Assembly (NCBI GenBank): GCA_030374805.1
Contig: JARGSG010000014.1
Location: 434,001-498,000 of the forward strand
DNA: 64,000 bases
Origin: Gracilaria gracilis
Lineage: Eukaryota; Rhodophyta; Florideophyceae; Gracilariales; Gracilariaceae
Reading direction: 5' to 3'
The translations under genes were made by a program, and so were the position numbers. Below, one piece after another: positions 38,814 through 47,599 of the stretch (within the stretch, counting starts at the first letter, position 1; each line of letters begins with the position of its first letter). Under the pieces are notes generated by a model. It searched no databases. It worked only from the letters and a program-made list of their open reading frames with translations, and was not told the DNA's origin.

Positions 38814-40619
38814 TTATCCCGTGTTCATAAAACTCCGCTCCACTCGTACGAATTCCTTAGCTTGAGTGCGTTTCTTTCGTCCACTAATTCGCGCTTTCAC
38901 TGTTGCCTTGCTCCCGTTCTCTGCATAACCTGTGTCTAGTCCTTCCTCCTGGCTTTGCCCTTCCCTGGCCGCCAATTCCTCCTTTCTGGCCTCCGTTCTC
39001 GCATATACAAGTTTACCCTTCTTAGCAAAAACATCAGGGCCGATTCCGCTTTCTCCTTCTTCGCCAGGCGGCCCAAGCACATATATAATTCTCCCTTTCA
39101 CGTAGTCCTTTAGCAGCACCCGTGCACTTCTCGACTGATCAGGCTTGTCGTGGTCCGACATAAACCCCCGTGCTCTGGCATGTGTATCAAGCAGTTTGCT
39201 TCCGGATACATATCCATCTTGTATGCCAGCGTCTTCCTCTTCCTCAAAAACGCCCGGTTTGTGGTGTTCAAACCGAATTCCGTACACTCCTTCTAGTATG
39301 GCTGCTGGGATGCGTTGTGCAATTAGTGATACAGGTGTTACGTGATCTCCTCGCATCGTATCTATGGAAAGTACGCCTGCACATATTAGCTCTGCCTTTG
39401 ATGATGAAAAGTTTGGAAATACTAACCCAGGGCAATCGCACAGCAACACCGTATCCGTTAGAACAAGCGTCTGGAAGTGTTTTGTCTTGCCTGGCGTTGA
39501 TGACACTGCCACTCGTTTGTGATGCTTGTGATCCACCGATTGTGACGCAGATATGTCACTGTTCTCGGCAACACTCTTATCGGTACGTATGCTGCTCTCG
39601 CCATTGCCTTCGTCATTGCAAATGTCAGTACCCTTGTCTAGTCGAGAGTCAGATGAAGCTGATGCCACGTCAGTTGCAATCCTTTCAAGCAATACATTGA
39701 TGGTAGATGACTTTCCAACATTAGGATATCCACACATCCCCACCACTAGACGTTGGTTTGCCTGTGTTTGAGGTGCTCTTCTCTCATAGCTACTCAGCTT
39801 TTCCACAAGATCATGAACACCAATAACATTCTTATCGTGAGCCTGTTCATCCACACTGGATGTAAACGCGGAGAAGAATACGACATCAATGTTACGGCTT
39901 TCAAAGTAGTGCCCCCATCGTTCAATCATTACAGATGATAGCAAATCCGATTTGTTCAACAACAATAAGTGGGACCTTCCCATCTCTTCCGAAACATATC
40001 GATACAAGTCTTCACAATAATACAACAACGGATTTCTGGCATCGACAATCTGAACCACAACATCCGAGCGCTCTATCACCCGCCAAAGCTGTCTCCATAC
40101 TTCAAGATTCTTCTCAAAGGGAGTCATCATAGGTCCGCCTATTGTACTAGCCAGACTATGCTGTTCCTCCATAGAAGCAATTGCTCTCCGCCACCTCAGA
40201 AATTCATCAGTTTCATTTGTCATGAGTTGCTCATATGTGGTGCTGGCATCCCACCTTGGGCGTCTTGGAATTCGCAGTGCCGTTCTATCAAGTTCCCTCC
40301 TCGCCGCAGCTTCCTGTTTACCAGCGCGTCTAGTCATCGGAGTGACAACTACCGTTTGTGGAGCCAAAGGACGAGCGTACCGTTCCGCGACAAAATCTTC
40401 ATTCGCTTGAGAAGCATTCAACATGAGCTCCTCCAAATCAGTGGCATCCAGTATGGACTGCAGTCTTGTTTCAGTGGTGAAGTCCATGGTGTGTCTACCA
40501 GTCGCCGCCGCCAACTGACCTGCCGCTGTTTTCGCATGATTTCTTGCCTCTTTTGCATCTCGCTCACGCCTTCGTGCTAGGGCGCGACCTAGGTCGGATG
40601 CTTTTCCTTTCCTTGGCAT
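38814..40619 (-). CDS. LSG1: large-subunit GTPase 1 (LSG1), circularly permuted GTPase
   Basis: 601 aa from ATG at 40619. The N-terminus MPRKGKASDLGRALARRRER is family-typical. The GTPase motifs are permuted: G4 (LLLLNKSDLL, 218-227) comes before G1 (GYPNVGKSST, 297-306), then G2 (STPGKTKHFQT, about 374) and G3 (LLCDCPGLVFP, about 393). This order G4-G1-G3 defines the YlqF/YRG family, and MTPFEKNLEVWRQLWRVIER with VDARNPLLYY is the LSG1 wording. LSG1 is cytosolic and releases the export adaptor NMD3 from pre-60S ribosomal subunits. An acidic, Ser-rich insert (320-365) separates G1 and G2, as in other eukaryotic LSG1s. Confidence 0.93.
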   Translation of the reverse strand: MPRKGKASDLGRALARRRERDAKEARNHAKTAAGQLAAATGRHTMDFTTETRLQSILDATDLEELMLNASQANEDFVAERYARPLAPQTVVVTPMTRRAGKQEAAARRELDRTALRIPRRPRWDASTTYEQLMTNETDEFLRWRRAIASMEEQHSLASTIGGPMMTPFEKNLEVWRQLWRVIERSDVVVQIVDARNPLLYYCEDLYRYVSEEMGRSHLLLLNKSDLLSSVMIERWGHYFESRNIDVVFFSAFTSSVDEQAHDKNVIGVHDLVEKLSSYERRAPQTQANQRLVVGMCGYPNVGKSSTINVLLERIATDVASASSDSRLDKGTDICNDEGNGESSIRTDKSVAENSDISASQSVDHKHHKRVAVSSTPGKTKHFQTLVLTDTVLLCDCPGLVFPNFSSSKAELICAGVLSIDTMRGDHVTPVSLIAQRIPAAILEGVYGIRFEHHKPGVFEEEEDAGIQDGYVSGSKLLDTHARARGFMSDHDKPDQSRSARVLLKDYVKGRIIYVLGPPGEEGESGIGPDVFAKKGKLVYARTEARKEELAAREGQSQEEGLDTGYAENGSKATVKARISGRKKRTQAKEFVRVERSFMNTG

Positions 40620-40963
40620 CTTGCCTAGAAAACTTTGAGCACGACACGCCGGTGGTTCAGCAAATCCTACAACAGGGGATTATGATTTAGAGCAGAAAAG
40701 TGCTTCCGTATTCGATTCTGTAGCTATTGCAGCAGTGCTGTCCCCTTGCTATTTTTCTCCCTTCCGCGTTTCTCTCAACGTAAAGGAGTGAAATGAACTG
40801 CGCATCGAGACGTCTAAAGCAGTCGCTCATGAAGTGCTTCGGAGTTGAGGGTATAATTGTAGTTGCCAGGGTGATGGCCGTCGCCTCCACAATTTAATCC
40901 TGGCCCTTCTAATTACAAGAAATTAAGTCTTGACCTGAACGTATTCGTCCATTCTTCGCTGCC

Positions 40964-41035
40964 GCCGTTCCAGTTCCGCCGTTCCAGTTCGCCGTTCCAG
41001 CTCCGCCATTCCAGCTCCGCCAGTCCAGTTCTTCC
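40964..41035. repeat. minisatellite, about five units of 14-15 bp
   Basis: Imperfect copies of GCCGTTCCAGTTCC in tandem. Confidence 0.8.
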
Positions 41036-41634
41036 GCATACCATGGTTGCAAGAGAAGAAGGCTGAGAATGAGGTTCTAAAAAGCAAGATATAGCGGAAT
41101 TTACCTCGCTCTTTTGGAGTTGAGCATTGCCAGAGAGTCAAGAAGATCATCATTACCGTATCTAAACTCGAAAGAAAGGCAGCTTGCTTTCTGTGACTTG
41201 AGTGACGGACTCGTTGTACATATCTTCGCAAGAGCAAACAGCCTATGGCAGGAGACGAAATGAGTAGGAAAAGAAAGAGAGTTTAATATCTGTGCTAGAC
41301 AAATCGCAGGACAATGTGCGACAGAGTCGTTGTCGCGGAAACAGAAATCTCTTCAAGACCGAAAGAACACACATCATACGACAGCTTTCCAAGCCGTACC
41401 CGATAACTTGATCCAAAGATGAATACAACTATTGAATGCTCCCTCTTTCTCTCTTTCTCTCTATTATGGGTGCTATTGAATACTTGCAGCTATTCTAGAG
41501 CCTTCATCCTGGGGTTAGAGTTCACTAGATAGTGAGTTGCTTCTGCTTCATGGATACCAGAGCGTTCCCAAGAAGTCGTTCATTCTGCTCAAACACATTT
41601 CTGGACCTCATCTTTGTGGGAACGTACAAACGTA

Positions 41635-41895
41635 CCGTTTGTGATGTGCACCGCGCTCGATCCAAGATCTGCTCATGAGCTGTGATCGTTGCTTTGCTCG
41701 CTTCTTGTTTCCCGCTTGTTTTTTTTTCTTCTTCTTACATGCCGCCGTTGATGTGTTGTTGTTGTGGAGGTGTAGAGCGTTGGGCTGTGGTGTGGGCCTC
41801 TCGTGTGCCCTCTTGTGATCCGTCTCATCTAGCACTTCCCCTGGCCGCCTTGTTGCGTTTAACATGTTGCTCTGCATTAACAATTGCATGTACTG
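41635..41895 (+). pseudogene. duplicated 3' end of the zinc-ribbon gene
   Basis: 261 bp, about 90% identical by eye to 47326-47599 and in the same direction. It holds the last 14 codons of the gene at 47130 (VCDVHRARSK and the stop) plus 3' UTR, without the rest of the gene or its promoter. Differences are scattered substitutions and a shorter CTT run. A partial duplication, not expressed as this protein. Confidence 0.88.
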
Positions 41896-43026
41896 AAGAA
41901 GATCAGTGGTTTCAGAAAATGGCTCTTCTGCAAGAATAGAAGAGAGCCCGTTCCACAAAGTTGTGCTGTCATACATATGCGGATCCAGAGGATCTCTCCA
42001 CGCGAGGATCAGTAAACACCAACGCGCCCCAAGACTTTCGCTATCCCTAGCAGTATTCTTGGATGCAGCGGATGCTCTCTACGACACAAACGCCAACTCC
42101 CAAACGAAAGACGCTCATAGATTAAAATCAAAGGCCTGAACATGAAGCTCAAATGTGGTGCTCTCAGGAGAAGATAGAAAGAGACTCTGACCGTGTCGCT
42201 GAAAGCTACCCATACCAGAAGAAGCTGTAGGGCGCACATGGGTTGCGCCCCAACTGTTCATGTGCGGACAACTTCCATGTCCATGTCGGGCAAGAAACGA
42301 GGCTGGTTTCGTTTCAAAATCAGAGCGCGCAGCAGTGGTATCGAAACACTTTGGCCGTCTGGAAGAGGCATTTTTTGTGTGCGAAGCAGTTCAGTGAAAT
42401 AAGTGCGAGTAACACACTTGTGCCCCGCAAACCACGCCATCGCGGGGTATACGTTTTGTATAGAAATCAAACGGTAAGTGGCGCTCAGTTCCAATGGGCA
42501 ACTTGTGAGCAAAACGAGCGTTAAGGTCGAGATGATCGGTTTCGATGCGCAGTGTTGAGACTGGTCTCTTCTAACTTGCCCCATCGTACGAAATCAGGAA
42601 CTACGTCGCAGTTATTCTACTGCAATGAGGCATAAATGAACGACATTGCAAAGGAATGCAACGTCTCCACATGGCCCATAAAAGCGAATGCTTACTTTTA
42701 CAACGGTCGACAGCTGTGGGCCAATGACGCGCAACTTTGCCAAGTCCTTTCTTCGTGAGGACATACAACTTGGGGTTCTGGTTTCATGGAGGGATATGCG
42801 GTTTCTGGCAGTCTGGCTTCTTCCCACATGCTGACAAAGAGTGGTTTGCGGTGCAAAACGTCGTATGCGAAAGCCTGCTCGTCTTCTCTGAACGCCAAGT
42901 GGTGAACTCTTCCTACCGTTGGGCTTCCGCCTGGCACAACTGTGTCATTCAACGTGTATTACGAAGGTACTTAACAAGTTCTCGAAGAGGAACAATTCGT
43001 CAAGGATTATCGCTGATACTTTGTGG

Positions 43027-44131
43027 ATGAGCAGATTTCTCGGCTGTGGATGCCCCCAACGCCCGCAATATGAGGTGGAGCCGTGCGTGTGGGCGGGACG
43101 CTCCAATGACTGGGAACCAGTGCATGCGGTAAGTAACCAAACAGTTCGGGTTGGGATCGCACGTACCGTAGTTCCGTAATTCGCTGACTTCCCTTTCTCT
43201 GACTACTGAGAAGTTAACGGACGAATTCCGAGGTTCTACGTTGAACTTGCACAAATGGTATCCATATTCTCCCTTTTCTTTCGGCACAAAGCCTGGTCTG
43301 TTCATTCCATCCAATGTATCTGTTTCGAATCAGAGAGCATGTCTTCGGGCAGAGTTCGGTGACTTACCCAGTGATGCACCCTCTGGTTACAAACAATGGG
43401 CAACCAGTGCTCTGGTTTCGCGTAAGTTTCGCAATGTATCCGCGAAGATAATACATCAAAAGTTGAATCGATCTAATCCGAATATAATAGACTGACATGC
43501 TTTGTTCTCGAGTGTAGAATCTCGCCAATTATACGGATACTTTGAATGCCGATTCAGGGCCAGCGATACTGCCATGGTATCGCGGTTTATGCTGATAGCA
43601 AAACGGAAGAGAAAGGAAATGAGCGTTGATGTTTTTTCGTACAGCGCGCAGGGGGAGAACAAACGATTGGTGTACATGGACGCCATGTTTTCCGCGAAGA
43701 ATGAAGACGGACAAAAGGTCGAAGCCACGCATCCGCTGAAAAAGATTATCCTTGACATGCCGGAACATCCTGTCACCGTTGGCATTGACTGGACTCCGGA
43801 CCATCTGAAGACCTATGTTGACGGCCATGTGATTCGGCATCTTGAAAACAAGTACGTAGAAGTTGGGAACGTAATAGATGGAGAAAACTAACGTTCAATA
43901 TGCTGACTATAGACATGTCTGCGTTCACTGCTGTACAGGTACTGGCATTCGCCGATGCATGTCGGATTCTTTCTGGAAACTCTTCCTGATAGGTTTGGAA
44001 TGCCCGACAAGGAACAGTTGAAGAGTCGTGCATCTATGGAGATTAATTACGTCCGAGCGTGGCATCGCACCAAGGGCGATAGACAAGAACGAACGCCCGG
44101 TATGAAAGATGAATCAGAGAACAAAATATGA
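43027..44131 (+). CDS. GH16-like protein without catalytic glutamates (four exons)
   Basis: Exons: 43027-43128, about 43214-43421, 43518-43851 and 43939-44131. Introns are 85, 96 and 87 nt and start GTAAGT, GTAAGT and GTACGT. The product is 278 aa. The fold is read from alignment with the GH16 gene at 45122: LTDEFRGSTLNLHKWYPYSP, ATSALVSQSRQLYGYFECRF, TVGIDWTPDHLKTYVDGHVI, then YWHSPMHVGFFLETLP, FGMP and INYVRAWHR. Where GH16 enzymes have E-I-D-V-F-E, this protein has S139-V-D141-V-F-S144, so both nucleophile and acid/base Glu are replaced by Ser. It should not hydrolyse sugars and may bind galactan. The second exon's start (43211 or 43214) is uncertain. Confidence 0.78.
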
Positions 44132-45121
44132 CAAATCACTTCCTAAGCCGAAACGTCACAAAACTTTTGTGGCGGCTGTGCCAGCATGTAACGAGTAGTC
44201 GACGATGGCATCGCATGTCATCGTGGCCAGGCTCGATAGTACTGTAACTTTACGTGGAGTTCGACGGATCGACCTTGAACATTAGTGTGTCATCCACGAG
44301 TCCAAAAAGCCACGCTAAGCACGGGATGACGAATCCAGCATTTCAGCGCTGCCACCAAGGCTCATCAGAACACCTATCTATATCATGTTAAAAGCCACCA
44401 ACATGATCATGGAACATCATCATGATACTGTACAGGCCACCTAGCATCATCAGTGAACAGCGATTCGTCCCAGTCAGGCACAACGTACAGTAAGGTTAGA
44501 TAGATAGTTTTCCTGATTGACAAGCGCAGCTATCCACCAAGTTGCTTAAAATGCGCTCTCATCTGAAACTTGTACGCGATTAGATAGATCACATTGAAAA
44601 CGCTGGCAGTAAAGGGTTACCTATCTTCACATGATGCTGGAAGTGGTGCCACCGAGAAGGACGTGGAAGCATGTGTTGACGATCACCTGGTACAATATCA
44701 GTGATACAAAGGCAAAGGATGCGGTCACCACTCTGCATTGCTGGTAGGCTATGCCACAGTCGGGGGCACTTGGCTGGCCGAAGCGAAGCGCAACGCTTTA
44801 CATTTCGTCGTTTGGGAGCTGGAAGCTATGATACGTATGCAGCTTGGCTTCGCCTCTTGTAGTTGACGCAGTGCTGTGCGCTTCGTCGCTGCCAACTCAG
44901 AAGAGTTGAGCCCACTTCGTGAACTACCAAGGGTAGAGTGACGCATGCCGTTCCCCGTTTCATCTACTTCAATGTCAACGTGTACTGACGCGTCTTTGGC
45001 TGTGCCAAGTGTTTGGCAGCGGCCGGAAAGCATTATTTTCTGCCTGCTCGTTTGGGGTGGTAATTGAGGAAATTGGAGGACTGTGTATCTATCGTAAGTA
45101 AAGCGCACTGAAGCCGAAGCG
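44132..45121. other. intergenic between two GH16 genes
   Basis: No gene is called. A minus-strand frame (44749-45138) overlaps the start of the next gene and has no domain. A TACC-N3-GGTA site lies at 44925. Confidence 0.45.
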
Positions 45122-45985
45122 ATGAAGAAACTGCTCAAGCGTTCGGAGGAACTGAAAACAGTGGTGAGTCAGCAGGTGCAATCGCGTCAGGAACAGTGGC
45201 ACAACGTGAAGCACGAGACAATGGGTTTGTTGGACAGATTATTGGATCGCATTCCGTCGCGTCCAGCCGGAAAGGACGGAAGGTGGAGATTTGTTGAGAA
45301 CGTGAGTGACGAGTTCGAAGGCGAGTCATTAAACGAGGACAAGTGGGAGCCGTTCAACAGAAACTGGAGAGGGCGAGCGCCCGGGTGGTTCAACCGAGAA
45401 AATGTGGTGGTTGCAAATGATTGTTTGCAACTGCACTCGCGGCTACAAGATGCGCCGGCCAACTACCCCGCGGACTACCACACATTCTCGACGGCTTTTG
45501 TGCGAAGCAGGGCCAAGGTGAAGTACGGGTACTTTGAAGCAAAGGTGCAGCCCGCAGACTCTTGCATCGCAAGTGCGTTCTGGTTTGTGCGCAACGACCG
45601 CGAGTCGTGGAATGAAATCGATGTGTTCGAAGTGAGTAGTAAGGAGGGATTCGAGTGTAAATATACGATGAACGCACATGTGTTCCGCGTCGGGGGTGAA
45701 ACTCTACAACGCAAGTTACATCATCCGCAGGGGATATCGCTGCCATTCCGCGTGTGTGATGAACCATTCACAGCGGCGCTGGATTGGACACCGGAATATA
45801 TCAAGTGGATTGTGAACGGACATGTGGTTCGACAATTAGCTAATGAGCATTGGCACGATGAAATGTGGGTGCAGTTCGACTGCGAGACGATGCCCAACTG
45901 GTTTGGAATGCCCAGGTGTGAAATGAACTGTGATGTGCCGTGCTGCTTCAAGGTATATTATGTGCGAGCATGGCAGCGGGAGTAG
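45122..45985 (+). CDS. glycoside hydrolase family 16, galactanase type
   Basis: 287 aa, single exon, starting at ATG. Residues 1-50 form a charged helix rather than a signal peptide. Residues 52-287 are a GH16 beta-jelly-roll: VSDEFEGESLNEDKWEPFNR, AFVRSRAKVKYGYFEAKVQP, FWFVRNDRESWNEIDVFE (catalytic E165, D167, E170), FTAALDWTPEYIKWIVNGHV and a final YYVRAWQRE. The E-I-D-V-F-E motif with its bulge residue is the agarase/carrageenase/laminarinase type. The likely substrate is a red-algal galactan; which one is not visible. The absence of a clear signal peptide is odd for a wall enzyme. It sits 1 kb from the catalytically dead relative. Confidence 0.85.
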   Translation: MKKLLKRSEELKTVVSQQVQSRQEQWHNVKHETMGLLDRLLDRIPSRPAGKDGRWRFVENVSDEFEGESLNEDKWEPFNRNWRGRAPGWFNRENVVVANDCLQLHSRLQDAPANYPADYHTFSTAFVRSRAKVKYGYFEAKVQPADSCIASAFWFVRNDRESWNEIDVFEVSSKEGFECKYTMNAHVFRVGGETLQRKLHHPQGISLPFRVCDEPFTAALDWTPEYIKWIVNGHVVRQLANEHWHDEMWVQFDCETMPNWFGMPRCEMNCDVPCCFKVYYVRAWQRE

Positions 45986-46916
45986 ATGAGGTTTAATAGT
46001 TAGATAGACGGGAGTGCGGTCACACGCACAAACGCTGTTTGGTATCTCAACGCATGGGGCCACGCGTTGAGATACAAAGATTTGGTGCAATGTTGGAGGG
46101 AAGTATGTTGTAAGCTGTGGGAGGAGATGTTGAGCTCAACACAGTGTGGTGGTGGTGTACCAACGGTACCAGTAATGGTGAAATGTGATGTGTTAGATAA
46201 ACGCAACAGAGACTCGAGTTTGTAATACAAGGGTAGTTGTGGAATCGCTTTTTTATATCATGGGCGCGGGCTGACTCTGCGAGCTGTTCCAAACAGCGAA
46301 CTTGTCACGTCATGTAGATATGTAGCTCCGGTTGGTACCCTTGGTATGGATAGCAGTGTTGACAATAATGCGAGAAATATGCATGGAACGGAGCGTGGGC
46401 TCGAGACGGGCACTGTTTGTTTTCGGGAGCGTTAGCGCTGATGGAGGGAGGTACCGTCGTACCGTTGGTATCGCGTGGGTGCGACGAAGGACGGCTCACA
46501 CATTGCTGGTACCATATGAGACAAGCGCGGCAGCGCAGCCGATGGGCGCTCTCGCGAACAGTTTGCGCGCGATTTGGCAGACCCAAGTGCGGCAGTGCCA
46601 CGCGCCCACTGCGTTGCACGCGCACAGCCAAACACGCGAGCGCGCGAAGGTGAGGAGGAGCGGCGCGGCGGCGGCGCGGCGGCGGCGCGGCGGCACGCGC
46701 GTGCCGATACCCGCGAGCGCGCGCACTGTCGCGCACTGTTGCAGCAAACGCGCAACGTGGGAGAAGATGTGCGCGTGGCGCGCGTGCGCGCGCGCGCGCG
46801 CGTGCGGCTCGCCTTGCGCTTGGCGCGTGTTTCGCCTCGCGCGTGGCGCGTGTTGCGCTTCGCTCCCGCCGCACGCAGCGGGTGCTCGCCGCCGCGCGCC
46901 GCCGCCGAGCGCCCGC
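45986..46916. other. intergenic and CpG-rich promoter region
   Basis: No gene. Three TACC-N3-GGTA sites lie at 46158, 46336 and 46460. From 46550 to 46915 the sequence is CpG-rich. Confidence 0.5.
46158..46470. promoter_or_regulatory. cluster of three TACC-N3-GGTA sites
   Basis: TACCAACGGTA (46158), TACCCTTGGTA (46336) and TACCGTTGGTA (46460) within 313 bp, upstream of the zinc-ribbon gene. Candidate binding sites; no direct evidence. Confidence 0.35.
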
Positions 46917-46922
46917 TATAAA
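46917..46922 (+). promoter_or_regulatory. TATA box of zinc-ribbon gene
   Basis: TATAAA at the end of a CpG-rich stretch, 213 bp before the ATG at 47130. Confidence 0.6.
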
Positions 46923-47036
46923 GCATGCGGCTGCGCGCCGCCGTCACCGCGCCGCACCGCCCCCCTAAAGGTTACTCCTGCAGCACTTACCTGCGTGCGT
47001 CGCTGTGAAGCTTCTCGTTTGACTGCTTCTGTGTCT

Positions 47037-47114
47037 CTTTCTCTCTCTCTCTCTCTTTCTCTCCTTCTCTCTCTCTGCCCCTCTGTCTCTCTCTCTGCCC
47101 CTCTGTCTCTCTCT
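47037..47114. repeat. CT-rich microsatellite in the 5' leader
   Basis: Runs of TCTC with a tandem duplication of CTCTCTCTGCCCCTCTGT. It ends 16 bp before the ATG and would be transcribed. Confidence 0.85.
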
Positions 47115-47129
47115 CACACGCTCTGTGCT

Positions 47130-47369
47130 ATGTCGTACTACGCGCGCGATGTGTTCGAGAATACCATCTGCAAGGCGTGTGGCAGCGGCAAGAGGGATCA
47201 CCTCGAGTTCAGCTGCGGCGTCAAGCAGAATGACGGCTCCGTGTGTAAGAAGCCTGTGGTGTATGTGGAGAGGTACTCCGCTAAGAACAAGCCCAAGGGC
47301 GCGCGCCCGGGCTGGAAATGCTGCGCCGTTTGTGATGTGCACCGTGCTCGATCCAAGATCTTCTCATGA
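47130..47369 (+). CDS. small Cys-rich zinc-ribbon-like protein
   Basis: 79 aa from ATG after a TATA box and a CT-rich leader. It has eight cysteines: CKAC (residues 14-17), single Cys at about 29 and 38, and CCAVC near residues 65-69, with a nearby His in VCDVHRARSK. The spacing suggests one or two zinc sites. It is highly basic and polar with no membrane span. No family is recognised. Its last codons and 3' UTR are duplicated at 41635-41895, so the locus has undergone a local duplication. Function unknown. Confidence 0.72.
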   Translation: MSYYARDVFENTICKACGSGKRDHLEFSCGVKQNDGSVCKKPVVYVERYSAKNKPKGARPGWKCCAVCDVHRARSKIFS

Positions 47370-47599
47370 GCTGTGAGCGTTGCTTTTGCTCTCTTCTTGT
47401 TTCTCGCTTGCTTTTTTTTTCTTCTTCTTCTTCTTCTTACACGCCGCCGTTGATGTGTTGTTGTTGTGGAGGCGTAGAGCGTTTGGCTGCGCTGTTGGCC
47501 TCTCGTGTGCCCTCTTGTGATCCGTCTCATCTCGCACTTCTCCCCTGGCCGCCTTGTTGCGTTTAACATGTTGCTCTGCACTAACAATCGCATGTACTG
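47326..47599 (+). repeat. source copy of a duplicated segment
   Basis: The segment from the last 14 codons of the gene to 230 bp past its stop is repeated in direct orientation at 41635-41895. Confidence 0.88.

Larger units (their letters stand above)
40620..43026. other. 2.4-kb region without a resolved gene
   Basis: Holds a minisatellite (40964-41035) and a duplicated gene fragment (41635-41895). From about 42200 to 42960 the sequence looks coding-like on the minus strand: an ATG at 42764 opens MSSRRKDLAKLRVIGPQLST up to a GTAAGC donor at 42695, and open stretches continue to 42260. A plus-strand reading is also open, with a GTAAGTG at 42473. No family is recognised and the exon structure cannot be settled by eye. 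TACGAAGGTA occurs at 42960. Confidence 0.35.

Noticed and set aside
44749-45138. 129-codon minus-strand frame upstream of GH16
   Set aside because: Overlaps the GH16 start, no recognisable domain; more likely promoter sequence.
46305-46874. 189-codon minus-strand frame, Arg/Ala-rich
   Set aside because: Composition-driven open frame in the CpG-rich promoter of the zinc-ribbon gene.
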